Position numbers and translations under genes: made by a program. Positions 24,629-35,804 of a stretch of 64,000 bases of DNA are shown here, one piece after another. The stretch lies in the NCBI RefSeq assembly GCF_030936135.1, contig NC_082594.1, forward strand, positions 103,083,020 to 103,147,019. Reading direction: 5' to 3'. This DNA comes from Gavia stellata (Eukaryota; Chordata; Aves; Gaviiformes; Gaviidae). How positions within the stretch are numbered: the stretch's first letter is position 1; every line of letters begins with the position of its first letter. Below the pieces are notes generated by a model. It saw only the letters and a list, made by a program, of their open reading frames with translations, did no database searches and was not told the DNA's origin.

Positions 24629-24884
24629 ATGGCGGGCGCGCTCTACCCGCCACCAGGCCTTGTGGCGGAACTGGACTCCTCCCTGTCGCTGCTGGAGGTG
24701 CGCGGCGGGCGGGTGCCGCCACCGGCGGTAGAGGAGGAGCAGCAGCCGCAGCAGCAGCGGACGGGCGCGGAGAACGCAGACCTGCTGCCCATGGTGTTCC
24801 TCTGTGCCGGCTGCAAGCGGCCGGTGGGCGACACGCTGAGCTGGGTGACCAACGACGAGGAGGCGGGCTGCATCCTGCTGCGCA
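24629..24884 (+). CDS. MIS18A: MIS18A exon 1
   Basis: The ATG at 24629 has a G at +4 and begins [10 protein letters not shown]. The in-frame ATG at 24488 lies in promoter-like sequence and its extension has no family resemblance, so it was not chosen. The exon encodes 85 residues up to CILLR plus one base, ending at donor GCA|GTGAGT. It includes [18 protein letters not shown], the first zinc-binding half of the Mis18 domain. Confidence 0.92.
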
Positions 24885-27746
24885 GTGAGTGCTGCCCCAG
24901 CCCGCCCCTGCCCCGCGCGGCGGCCGTTGGTCACCTGCCTCCCTCCCTCCCTCCCTCTGCGCAGGTGCGGCCGCCAGCGTCTCGGTGGACGAGGAGCGGA
25001 AGCTCTCCAAGCGGCCCGGCGAGTGCGGATGGTGAGGCCCGGCCCCGGAGCCCCGCTGCTGCCCCGGGGGTGGGGGGTCCCCCCCTGGGCCCTTCCCTTG
25101 CTCTCTGAGGGAGCCGAGAGGCCCCGGGAAGGCGCCGAGGGAAAGCCTGGTAAACGGCCCGTCAGGTGCTGCCGGCCCGCCCCGCGGGGCCGGCGGGCGG
25201 GAGTGCCCGTGTTCCCCCGGGCCCGCTTCTTGCGGGCGGTCTGTACAAGTGCTTATGTTTTGGTCTTGCTGAGGTCAGCCGGCCGCTGGGAGAGCAGGCC
25301 GGGAGATGAGTGCTCGTAATTATACTATGTAAAGCAGGAGTCAGTGCTCTAAAAAAATCGTAATGCATGACTTTTCTTTTTAGAATAGGGATGGGGAGAG
25401 GTGTTTATTTTTCTTTTCTCCTAAATAAATGTTATGTGTTTTACTTACAGCATGATTGAAACATTATTCTGCTCTGGCTGCTCAATGACACTTGGCAACA
25501 TCTATAGATGCACCCCAAAGCATCTCGACTACAAGAGGGATTTGTTCTGTTTCAGTGTTGACTCAATTGAAAGGTAAAGGCAGAATTTTTATTGGTAAGC
25601 CTGCCAGCTAAGCTTCACCCACCAGGCATCTTATTGGGGGATGCTTCTGTTAATATTTGCTGCATGTCTAGAGGTAGCACTCTGCTGCTTTATTCCAGAG
25701 TGGTTTTCTGTACTACTGCTGTTAGCATCAGAGCGCTGAAGCGTGAGAAATGTCATCTGTGTAATGTTAGACAAATTCTAGAAAAAAAGAAAATACCAGG
25801 GCCGCTTTTTGTATAAGGAATTGCATACCACCCAGGAAAATAACACTAGGTACACGACCCAGGAGGGTTCCTTCTCATTTGATCAGAAGAGGCTACGTAT
25901 ATGCTCTGCTTTAGACAACATAAAATGAGCCTGCAGTCATAGGTAGTACCAAATAGGCCTGGCTGTAAGCTATTAGAGGTAAGTATCAGCAGAGAACATG
26001 GCAAGAGGGGCTTAAGCAGAACTTAGGGTGAGGTCTGACCTGTACTGGTCAAGTCTGCTTTTTCCTTCATAAGGTAGACAAAAGCAAATCTTAAAACTGA
26101 ATATGTGCTTGAGGCTCTCACTTAACTGCCTTACAGTCAGAAACTGTTTAGAAAATGAAGGTATCCTATTGTACTGGTTTTAACTGGTTTATAGCACTTA
26201 AAAGTGGTCTTAAAATATTCTTCAATAACTATATCCTGAATTAAGTCTCCACACCAGAGTGCTTTTACACAAGCATTACCCTAGTAAACAGTGACAGGTT
26301 ACCTTTATTTCTGTCTGGGCTAGTTTTAATGTTTCTGCTTTTCATTAAGATCCAGTTTATTTTGCTGTATCTATGTGGATGTTCACCTTCCTACTCTGGA
26401 CATTTGTTTATTTCCTCTTTCCCCAGCTGTGATACTTTGCTTTTCCTTGGCAGTAAAATTCTCTGAAACACTAGCATGGTGACAAAATGGCACTTTCTTG
26501 TGCAGTAATGGTGATGGTTGTTTTCCCAGCTACTAGTGCTATGCTGTTCTCAGTGTCTGCATAATGTTTCACCATATCCTGGAGCACCAGAATTCCTGAT
26601 TGTCTCTTGGAGTTCTAACTTTATGAAAGTGGTGGTGTCTTGGTAGTTCTGTCCTTAAAACCCTTTTTGTTCTACTATATAGTTTGTTTACAAGATTTCT
26701 AAATATAATATTTTTTGTGGCTGGAATCATGCTTCAGCTTTGCTAGTGTATTAATAATAATCTCGTAATCATTGAGAACAATGGATGAGTCCTGCATTTG
26801 TTTTTTTGCCTTCAGAGTGAAAAGTGCATGATCTAAACTGTAGTGTATCAGTTACATTCTAGGATCCTCAGAAAAGCAAGCTCTTACTGATGAGGAACCT
26901 TTAACTCTTGAAAGTCGAGCTGTCTTGGAAGAGGTGCTACAAAGGGTAAGATTTAACCTTTTATCATTCTTTGTTTAAATCATCTCTATGAAATCTTAAT
27001 ATCCTTCATATTCTTAGTTCATCCAGATCAATTCTGTGCATTTTAACATATGCTGTAATGCTTCATGCTATTCATATCTTGTGTTATGCAAGACTTTCAG
27101 TAACTTTTCCTTCAATTTTAATGATAATTAGCGCTTCCTGTTTATCAAGCACAGCTTTAGATTCCTATCTATGTCTGTCAGTAATTAGAAATTTTGTTTC
27201 TAACTAGGTCTGATTCACTTCTCCAGATCTTCACTTAACTTTGTTTTAGTCATGTCTCTTCTGTCTTTCATGTAAACTGACTTGATGCTTTTGCTGTAAC
27301 TTTGTATTGAAATATTGCATAATAAATAAAGTTGACAGTTTGGTCTATGGGAAAACTTCTGATTGCAGGTACCAATCAGTTGGGAGTGAATAGTGTAACA
27401 AAGTTGACTCTGAATGCTGATGGTTGTCTATCAAAAGCTGAATATGTGGATCTGACACCACGGTTGAAGACAGTTGTACATTTGAGAAAGTATGGGGAGT
27501 TGATGTTAGAGTTGAGTGAACTTTCAAACTATGGAAGTAGCAGGAGTAGAATCAAATAGGATTGGTGATGCAAGTTCAAATTTGAGCTCTTACTGACATC
27601 TACACTTGCTGTTTGTATTGTCAAGTTCTGTTTATAAGCAAGTATCTTCCCCATTTGCTTTATAGGCAAACACCGTATTAAAGGCTCTGGAGACAAGACT
27701 GACTGCTGTTGAGTCGAGTATGGCTTCTCTTCACAATAAAGTCTGA
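24629..27746 (+). CDS. MIS18A: MIS18A coding span (five exons, Mis18-alpha)
   Basis: Mis18-alpha forms, with Mis18-beta and M18BP1, the complex that licenses centromeres for new CENP-A deposition by HJURP in late mitosis and early G1. The join 24629-24884, 24965-25031, 25451-25573, 26852-26945, 27666-27746 gives 206 residues with matching phases (1, 2, 2, 0). Seen: a Pro/Gln-rich N-terminus; the Yippee-like Mis18 domain from about residue 54 with zinc-binding CAGC (59-62) and CSGC (115-118); the conserved run [14 protein letters not shown] (128-141); then [11 protein letters not shown] and a C-terminal amphipathic coiled coil (about 160-205). It is slightly shorter than human (233), mainly at the N-terminus. 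No disabling change was seen. It is head to head with MRAP and starts in a CpG island. Confidence 0.93.
24885..24964 (+). other. MIS18A: MIS18A intron 1 (80 bp)
   Basis: A very short phase 1 intron with GTGAGT donor and a CTCCCT-repeat pyrimidine tract before GCGCAG. It lies wholly within the CpG island. Confidence 0.88.
24965..25031 (+). CDS. MIS18A: MIS18A exon 2
   Basis: 67 nt. It completes Ser86, encodes [20 protein letters not shown] and Gly, and leaves TG for the next codon (Cys108). The SVSVDxExKLSK stretch matches the human protein. The donor is GGATG|GTGAGG. Confidence 0.9.
25032..25450 (+). other. MIS18A: MIS18A intron 2
   Basis: 419 bp, phase 2. GC-rich at first, within the CpG island, then AT-rich near its acceptor TTACTTACAG. 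No other feature was seen. Confidence 0.85.
25451..25573 (+). CDS. MIS18A: MIS18A exon 3
   Basis: 123 nt after acceptor TTTTACTTACAG, ending GAAAG|GTAAAG. It encodes the second zinc-binding half ([15 protein letters not shown]) and the signature [13 protein letters not shown]. It is the most conserved exon of the gene and clinches the identification. Confidence 0.95.
25574..26851 (+). other. MIS18A: MIS18A intron 3
   Basis: 1,278 bp, phase 2. No repeat or extra exon was recognised. The acceptor (ACTGTAGTGTATCAG) lacks a good pyrimidine tract. An upstream AG at 26842-26843 would bring an in-frame stop, so the AG at 26850-26851 must be used. Confidence 0.82.
26852..26945 (+). CDS. MIS18A: MIS18A exon 4
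   Basis: 94 nt encoding [10 protein letters not shown], an acidic linker (DEEPLTLES) and the start of the coiled coil (LEEVLQR), ending in phase 0 at AGG|GTAAGA. SYxLGSSEKQ and LESR match human. The acceptor was chosen by phase and the absence of stops. Confidence 0.9.
26946..27665 (+). other. MIS18A: MIS18A intron 4
   Basis: 720 bp, phase 0, with acceptor TTTGCTTTATAG. A 75-codon open frame at 27332-27559 lies inside and shows no resemblance to anything I know. Confidence 0.82.
27666..27746 (+). CDS. MIS18A: MIS18A exon 5 (terminal coding exon)
   Basis: 27 codons including TGA at 27744-27746. The peptide, starting [16 protein letters not shown], continues the heptad pattern of the C-terminal coiled coil through which Mis18-alpha and beta assemble. 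The phase 0 join fits the previous exon. Confidence 0.88.
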   Translation, partial: ANTVLKALETRLTAVESSMASLHNKV

Positions 27747-28114
27747 AAGAAGTTACATGCAGGAAGTTTAACTGCAGGAGAACGGTGTACGTGAAACTTG
27801 TCCTTGCAATCCTCTGGAATCTGTGGGAACACTGCAAAAGCTGTGCAAAGAACTGAAAGACATTGGTGGCTCATGGTGCGGTAGAACAATGCTGACTAGG
27901 AGTCTTCACTGTAGACAAAGAATTCCCCTCTTTTCTGTTAAAAGGATAACCCAGAAAGAAATAGAATTTTTAAATCAAGTTTCTGTAGACTTTTGGTTTA
28001 TATGTGAATATTTATTTAAATTTTTATCTCTGACAGCAAAGCATTTATCTCCTGACTTCCCTGCTATTCAGTATCTACTTTACTGGGTGTGCTTCTCCTT
28101 CCTAAACCAATAAA
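27747..28114 (+). other. MIS18A: Probable MIS18A 3' UTR
   Basis: AT-rich sequence after the stop, ending at AATAAA (28109-28114). A second AATAAA lies at 28350-28355. The open frame at 27823-28113 falls in this UTR and has no domain. Confidence 0.5.
28109..28114 (+). terminator. AATAAA polyadenylation signal, candidate for MIS18A
   Basis: First canonical hexamer after the MIS18A stop, about 365 nt downstream; an AATAAA at 27735-27740 lies inside the coding exon. A further copy is at 28350-28355. Confidence 0.5.
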
Positions 28115-31100
28115 AATAATCCCTGTGATGTCTGAAGGAACAACATGTATCATTTTTCTTGTCTTCACAGACTTTGCTTCACCTGTGCTCCGAGATAGGC
28201 ATGGCACAGTAACTGTATGGGGTGGTTTGTGGGTTTTTTGCAAGCTCAAGGCTAAAATGTAATGTAAAAGAAGGCTTCAAAAGCATTAGATAAAATGGCT
28301 TTCCATGCAGTATTGAAGGTCCTATGTTTTACAGTTTCAAGGGGAGGAAAATAAACAAGGCTGGTAGCAGTGCACCTTTAAGCAAAGCTTGGTGTATATT
28401 TGAGCAATGAATGCAAAATGCTAACTAAGAACACTTGTCACTATTTTATTGATTTAATGCAAATAGCCCAGTTATTTGCCTTTGATCTGTGTATTTAACT
28501 AATTGTCAGGGTTTCTTATATAGTGTGAATGTTCCAAGTAATTTTTTTCAGTAAAACAAAAGCAAGCAGTTGTAGGGTAAAGGAAGAATAATTTTGAAAA
28601 GGTTTTTTGTTACCCAACACTACTTCATTTTACTACTGCAAGTTTTCAGGTTTTCTCCAAAAATGCAGAATGAATTTCCCACTGTTCTCCCCCATTGGTA
28701 GGCACTGTTTCTCTTATAAAGGCTTCTCTCCCCACCTTTTCTCTATTTACTGCTTTGTTTTGAAGTAGTACTCAAGTTTAGCCTGTAGTGATGGGTCTCT
28801 TATCCTTTCATGTTCAGGTAACTAAAACATCTTGTTACTTCCATACCTGTCAAAGGAATTGTTATAGGCAGTAATCTTTCCAATCAAATTACTTCAGTGT
28901 CATTTTTGAGGCAGTTCCTTCTCTAACGAGTTTTTTGAATGCTGATAAGTGGCATAACAGACTTTATCCTGGCTGTCTGAAGAGAACCATGAGCTCTGCC
29001 CTTTAATTGGAGGTTGGTTGGTTGTTTTCCATTATATACAGAGTATGTTTTTGTTGGGAGTGTTAACAGTTGATGGCTTGATAGGCCTACCTTTTCAGAC
29101 ATAATGCTTTTTCCATATATTTATATTTTTTTAATGTGGATTTCCTTTTCTATTAAGGACAACTATGGGAGCAGGGACACAAGCCTGTAAGAATCTCTAG
29201 ATTTTTTTTGTGGAGATGAACATGTGTTCAATTTTTTTTAATCAAAGCTTGAGACAAGACAGCATAATCTTTTACATCTATATTCCAACAAAGTAGCAGC
29301 AAAGCACAAAGGTGCAAAGATAAACTTGCATGTTTTTCCGATGCTTCCCTAGCCAAATTATTGACGTATTATAGGTGGGAGATTGAATAACCTTATGTTT
29401 ATCAACCTGGAGGCAGTTTCTAAGTGGGTTCTTGTATTCAATTCTATGATGAAATAACTGTTTTAGATCTACCCTTGATGGAAAGAACCAGGTTTGCTGG
29501 CTTCAAGCAGTACCTGTAGCTTTAAACATGTTCCTCTGTTAAACATGAAGGGCAGCTAGCTGTGGCTCGGAGTGAGTTCCCTAAATAGATTCACCAGCTG
29601 AGTTCCTTCTGAGTCTTGTTTAGGTAGATTCCTAGTACCTGTCTCCCGTGTCCTATATATTGCTACTGTGTAATGAAAGTAAAGTGTATATATGTAAGCA
29701 AGTATTCAAAATAAGAAATGGTTGCTTATCTTAAGGTAAGCATGTGAATTCCAAAACTATCCCTCTTTTTTAGCTACTATGAGAAAAATACCTCCTGAAG
29801 AAGGAATCCTAAAACCATAATCCCACCAGTATGTCCTTGAACTCACAGGCAGAAATGACTATAAAGAATCTGGATTAGAGTATGCGTTCCTGGGATGGAA
29901 CATACACAGGTAACATACTTTAAAAGTGCGTGTTAAGTAACCATTTTTCTCCTTGGTTTAGTGTTATGGTCCTCTGTATCTTCATTGAATACCTGCATTC
30001 AGCATCAGTGTATATTTAGAACAATGTCTCTTAACATATTGTAGGTGGGAGCTCGAGTACATTAACACAACCGACTCTCTTAAAATAGCATTTCCATACT
30101 CCTAAGGGTTGCCAGCTGCTGCTTTGCTAAGGTGTGCAATGAACAGTCTAAATTTAGAATACATTTCATATGGATGTAGAGATATTTATATCTGCATGGG
30201 GAGATGTGTGTATTTGGGTTTGTATATTGTTCCAAGAAGCTGAAAAAAATTTTTTTACTGTGAAGTTCAATTAGGACACAGTATCTTGAGTAGTTAACTG
30301 GGCTAAAGGTAATACAATAGAGAAATTTTCTGTTTAAATGTATAAATGTGTATTATCATATACTCGAACAATTTTTAAACATTAAGGAAAGCTGTAGTTG
30401 TTCCCTAACCAAATAGAGTACGAAGCTTTAGTGTGCCTGCAGGATGTACAGTATAGTTGCATGTAAAAGGTATTGCTCCTTGCTTGACAAGCAGTATCTA
30501 TTATTGGGTGACAGTTCCTTCTACACCCAGTTTCTTGGTTTCTACCCTTAAATGCAGGATAAATAGGAAGTTTGATTCTCCTTTGGGGGAATTGGCATGG
30601 TCTATGGTACACTTCCTTATACTTGCCCTAGGCACTTTGCATTATGCGCTGGGAGGGGGGAAAGATACTACTTCTTTTGGTGAATTCTTTAACTTTGTAT
30701 GCAGTTAAATACAGCAGGGATTTAGTTCAAGTGCAACAGTACTTTGTAGCTCTCTCTATTATGCCCTTTAGAGCAAGAGAAAGTGGTACAACATAAGTGT
30801 TTCTTTCTGTTTGAAAAAGCAGTGATTTGTCTTCTTTCTTACAAATTTTGTCTACACTAGCATATGTATCTGTATGTGAAAACTGTCCCTAACAGCTTGC
30901 TTTCCCAAGCTGATCTTTGCCAGAAATGCTTGTATGACTTCAGTGGAAGCTTTGGCCAATATCCTTTGGTGGTAACTACCTTGTAAAATAGCAGCATGTC
31001 AGCTTTGACAATAGCTCTGTGAATGGCATGTGCTGGGAGGATAAATACGTGCTATGCTTCATGTTCCATGTGGGCAAAATCTAGCGTGCTGTGGTCCTTA

Positions 31101-31392
31101 GTCTTTCTTGCATGACAGTCATGTTAACCATGTAGAAGTATGGATGAATGGGCTGTAAAGCATTTAGCAGCAGAGACATACCTGTCCATAAAGGCCTGGG
31201 AAACCTGAGGGAACAAATGTGAGGACAATCTTTCCTTTTTGCACAAGAACATGGACCATCTAACAAAGATGGTTAGCAAGCTCAATGCTGAGTTTAGCAT
31301 CTGGTGGCCTTTCCAGTTGTCTTTAGATGACACTGATTGAGCTGCTGAGGTTAGGATTTCAAAGTTGCTAAGGTGATAGAGCCACAGATTGA

Positions 31393-31412
31393 TTTTTTTT
31401 TTTTTTTTTTTT
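31393..31412. repeat. Homopolymer T run (20 T)
   Basis: Simple T tract. No LINE or SINE body was recognised on its flanks. Confidence 0.9.
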
Positions 31413-32430
31413 AAATTGCATCAAAATTTCAGGTTAGGCTGAGATTCATAAGTTAGGTAGAGAATGCTTTTGTTAGTTTTCCAAACTTAGCACTGTAGCA
31501 GAGGCTGGATGCACCTTCCTGGGAACGTGTCCCCAACAGGCGATGTTCTTTACTGAGTGTGGTAGTTCCTGGCTAATCCATATAGTAATTACAGCTCTTG
31601 GTTTCAGTACAGGTCTAAAAGGTGAGGGTCTCAACTCTCCTGGCTGTTTACCAACTTTTGTTTTGGTAATAAAAACAGTAGAGATAATGAGTAGGAAATG
31701 AGCAAAAATCAATGTTCTTATCTGGATGTGATTTCTGCTCTAAAAAAGGCTTGGTAAAGGCATAGGGAACAGTTAAGTGTGCACTATGTGGCAAGATGCA
31801 GTAGAGCAGAGGTCCAGCAGATAGCACTAGTGCTGGTCTGAAAATGGTAATTGCTGCTGTTAAGCTTAAAGCACAATGGATACAGCTGGAGCTTCTTGGA
31901 AAGAGACCAAGCAAGCAAGATGGCTGAAAAGACAAAAGGAAAAGAAACAAGTGAAAGTGCAAAACAAAACTGCTACTCAAGGTAGGACAGATTTCACTTG
32001 GAGGGGGAAGGGAATTCGGTGGGAGGAAGGACACTGAGATGAAGGTGGAGGCACTTTTATGCTGTACTCTGAATTCTCATGGGGAAGGAGAACACCCCTT
32101 GCCTGAGGTTTCTAGCCTAGGAGGTTAGGGTCCCTGAGTCCTCTACAGACAGGGAGAGAGGCTTCTTCCCCGACTAAAGGTGGCCTCGTCATTTAGAGAC
32201 CTGAGGTAGATGCGTAAAGTGACATGAATGATTTGGCAGGAACCCCTCCCTCCTTGGTGTCCACTAGTGCCCTGTAGTTTATCCACTTTAAGAATCCACT
32301 AGCTGGAAAACCACTTCTATCAATGCATCTTTCCCTTCCTTTTCAGCTGGCAGGATAGAGGAAAGCTGGAGAATAGTCTGAACTGGAGAAAATGTGCCAG
32401 AGCAGAAGGAACAGAAGGTGAAGAAGAGAA

Positions 32431-32452
32431 AACTGGCACATAACTGGCACAT
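32431..32452. repeat. 11-bp tandem duplication
   Basis: AACTGGCACAT occurs twice in direct succession, a recent small slippage event. Confidence 0.85.
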
Positions 32453-35400
32453 AATATCCTGACAGGAAAGCATGATACTGTGGGAGTAAGCATGAAGAAA
32501 ATAGATGTGTGATTCCAAAAGGAGCAAAGCACCTGAATCGGTTTAGTTCCCGAGAGATGTGATCATCAGATTCCTTTAGGCCTTGTGTACACAGGCAATC
32601 TGACAGATACAGCTACTGGAGAGTAAACTGACACAGCAGATTGTTTCTGGAATAAATAACTTTTATTCTCACAAAATGTGTTTCTATTGGGGGGTGGGGA
32701 GGGAACACCAGAGCAGGCATTGTAGTGCAGATGCATGTCAAGTCCTCTATATGAACAAGGCAGCAGATCCTTTGAAAACCCTTCTCAGAAGCCTTCAGGG
32801 CAGGAAAGGATTGCAGAAAATTATATTCCGCAATTGAAAAGAGAAAGTCAATGAAAATTCTCAGTGGGAAAAAATAACAGGAAGATAGCAAAAGGAGCTA
32901 AATACTAGTAGATGATTTTTCTTACTCAATAGCTATCTGATCTACAAGAACTGGTCATGTTACACTTGGATTGAACACTTTGCTCCTCTTACACGGAGCA
33001 AAGAATTGGAATGTATTGTTAGTGTAATTAATTGCTTTAGCAATCTAGTCAGAATAGTAGCAAGCAGCTATTATTAATCTAGTTACAATACTATCCTTAG
33101 TTACTGTCCAAATTTTCCAATTATTGCTAATTCCCATTAATAATACAATTAAAACTATTACATAGACTTTCTACCATCTCTCCCTCTTCTCTGTTGTGAT
33201 GTTCACCTATGTGCCTGTGCCTGCAGTGGAGGGTCTTTTTTTCCTCAGATGGGATGGGCAGGTATTTCGGTGTCCAGGTTCTTCACCAGGTGGCATAATG
33301 ATGTTGGTAGTGGGGGATTTCTTGGGACTGCTTGATGCTATTCATGCACATTTCCAAGCAGCTGACTGCTAACACATCTTTCTGATTGGTCTACAAATTC
33401 AGTAACAGAATGTTAATAGGCTATCAAATCCATGAACATACATGGTATAGTGCTTTGGAGTTACACAAGACAGCTGAAAACAAATAAACATTAAACTTCT
33501 AGACAGTTCTACCCTTATAGCTAAAACAAATTTGACTACAGTCACCTGACTGTTGGCGATGGGCTGATACAGCTACAACCAAGCTAAGTAAGTTCAAGAC
33601 CAGACAAGCTCCAACCATGTTTCTCAAACCCTTAAGCCTTCTATTGCCATGAGAATACAAGGGCTGTGGCCTGCTAACAGCAATGGCAACGCTGTATTGA
33701 CTGTCCTACGGGGCTACGATAGAAGTAAGGCTCATTTCTGCAATGCCAAGCAGCATGACACAATCCTGGCAATTCTTTCCATATGTCTCTCATGGCTTCC
33801 TACCATGTGGCTAGAGGACTGGAGTATCATCATCAGCTTGAAAATGAGCACAGAAAGACAATTGTGGTTTTTTTTAAATTAACAAGAACGCCAAGCTCAG
33901 CCAAGTCACCCAGGAGACCAAACCTATGTAAATTTATAGTACAAGGCTTAGTGTTTACTGCTAGGACGAAAGTGCTGGGGATGTAAATCAGGAAAGATCC
34001 CCTTGTTTCCACTCTCTCCTGCTGTGAAAGCTATATTTCCCCCTAACCCCTAAGGGCTAGTGCTTATATTAGGATGACAGAGAAGATTTGTTCTTAATCT
34101 TTTGTAAACAGAGAAAACTCTTGCCAAATCTCTCAGCATGGCAAATAGAAGGTTGAAATAATAAGGAATTAAAAACCAGAAATACATTTGGCTTTTCTGA
34201 CTTCTTTTTAGCTATGCTAGACTATCAAAATGACATTATGTTACTGTACATCGCATGAATCCACTCCATTAGTAGAGCCTCTTCACTTTAAACATTTCAA
34301 AATTATTTTCCATGCAGTTTTCTTCTCCAAAAAGAGTTTGCTATGAGAGGATCAGGCACAGATGCGTTTCTTGTGTTTCAGAAGGAGGAATTAAATAGTG
34401 GGCACTAACTCTAGTGGAGGCTGGGACAGGGAGGCTGCTTCTGCGCTGAGTGGAGGGAGAGCTGCTCCTGGAAGACCGTGTTCCTGCTTGATGCCTATGG
34501 TTTGAGGGGGATAGTGATAGTGAAGAGGGCAGGAGAATGTCTTAAGGATAGCAAAATATGCTTTATTTCATTAAAGTTTTTAACTATTCAAATAGTTTAG
34601 CTTATTGAGGGAGTGGAAATTTAACTGTTGTCTGTCAGTTCATCCCTGAGGAACAGCGATCTGTTAATGCAGGGACCCTCCGTCTAGCAGCACAGGAGGG
34701 GTCAGTGCTTTGGATTGCAGGCTAGGCTAAAATCATACTGGAAGTGAAGTGTATGTTTTTTAACAGAATCAGTAAGCCAACTCCTATGCACCGATGTGCT
34801 CAAATTAAGGGTGCTCCACGGCTGGAAATCTGTAAGATAGGCCCTGTTCACAGCTGGCTGTGGGTTCGTGCGGGGGCCCTGGGCCGTAGCTGTGCGGGTG
34901 CCATGGTTCAGAGCAGCCCCTGAGGTAACATGGGGCTTGCAGCCAGGGGTTGCTCCATCTGGCAGGGCTTGTGTATGGGCAGCCTTCCCCGGCCTGTTCT
35001 GGTAAAGCTTTCTCTCCCGGGCCCCAATTTAAAGCCACAAACAAACAAGAGCAGTAATAACAACAACAAACGGGGATGAAAGCTGGGTTCAGATAACCAT
35101 CTTCAAGCATCTAAATAGGAGGCGTGACTTTCAAGCTGCTGGCAACGTCCAAATGCAATCTAAGGAGTTGAAGCCCACTTCAGGCTCAGGTGCTCTGGCC
35201 CTTGTGAAAAACCAGTGCTTAAATGGCCACCTGGGAGCTGAACTTTGGGCAGCCCCTCTATTTATTTAAATCTTGACCCAAACGACTTGTTAATATGTAA
35301 TTGCCAGGCCGATGGGCATTTCATTTCTTTGCTTGCTAATATTACAGCAGAGTAACACAGGCTCCCAAACCTCCCCGCGCTGCTTGTGTCCCCGGCACCT

Positions 35401-35789
35401 GTGGTCCCTCCACGCTTTCCTGGTGAGGCCGGGAGAGGGCACATCTCCATAAGAGATTTCACTGCTGCTTAGCAGTGGCAATTAGGATTTTCCTCTCCAG
35501 CTCATTCTGCTCACTCAGGACTTTGGGTTTTCACTACATAGTGCTGCGGGTTTTTGCCTTTCTTTCTTCACCTGTTTGCTCTCCAAGATGAATTTGCAGG
35601 CTAGCTGGAGACTGCCAGCTGCTCTGCTTTGATACTTGGAGGTAGGAGGTGTGGGTTTGTTGAATAAATACTGTTCAGACTCAAAACTGTTCAGATGGAG
35701 CCACAAAGGAGGCTACAGGACTCTCATCTGTTACTTCCCTGGGGTTTCCTTGCGGATGATGTGCTATTATTACTGTGATGCTTTTTATG

Positions 35790-35804
35790 AAAAAAAAAAA
35801 AAAA
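35790..35804. repeat. Homopolymer A run (15 A)
   Basis: Simple A tract in intergenic DNA. Confidence 0.9.

Larger units (their letters stand above)
23990..25290. promoter_or_regulatory. CpG island over the MIS18A 5' end
   Basis: CpG dinucleotides and G+C are very dense from about 24360 to 25210, with weaker shoulders, unlike the rest of the window. It covers the MIS18A promoter, exon 1, the 80-bp intron 1, exon 2 and the start of intron 2. Such islands mark constitutive, often bidirectional, vertebrate promoters. Boundaries are by eye. Confidence 0.85.

Noticed and set aside
24461..25010. Long - strand frames opposite MIS18A exon 1
   Set aside because: Antisense shadows of a GC-rich coding exon, rich in Arg/Ala/Pro from base composition.
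33000..33990. Possible endogenous retrovirus or LTR segment
   Set aside because: Composition looks unusual, but no paired LTRs, primer-binding site or reverse-transcriptase motif could be identified by eye.
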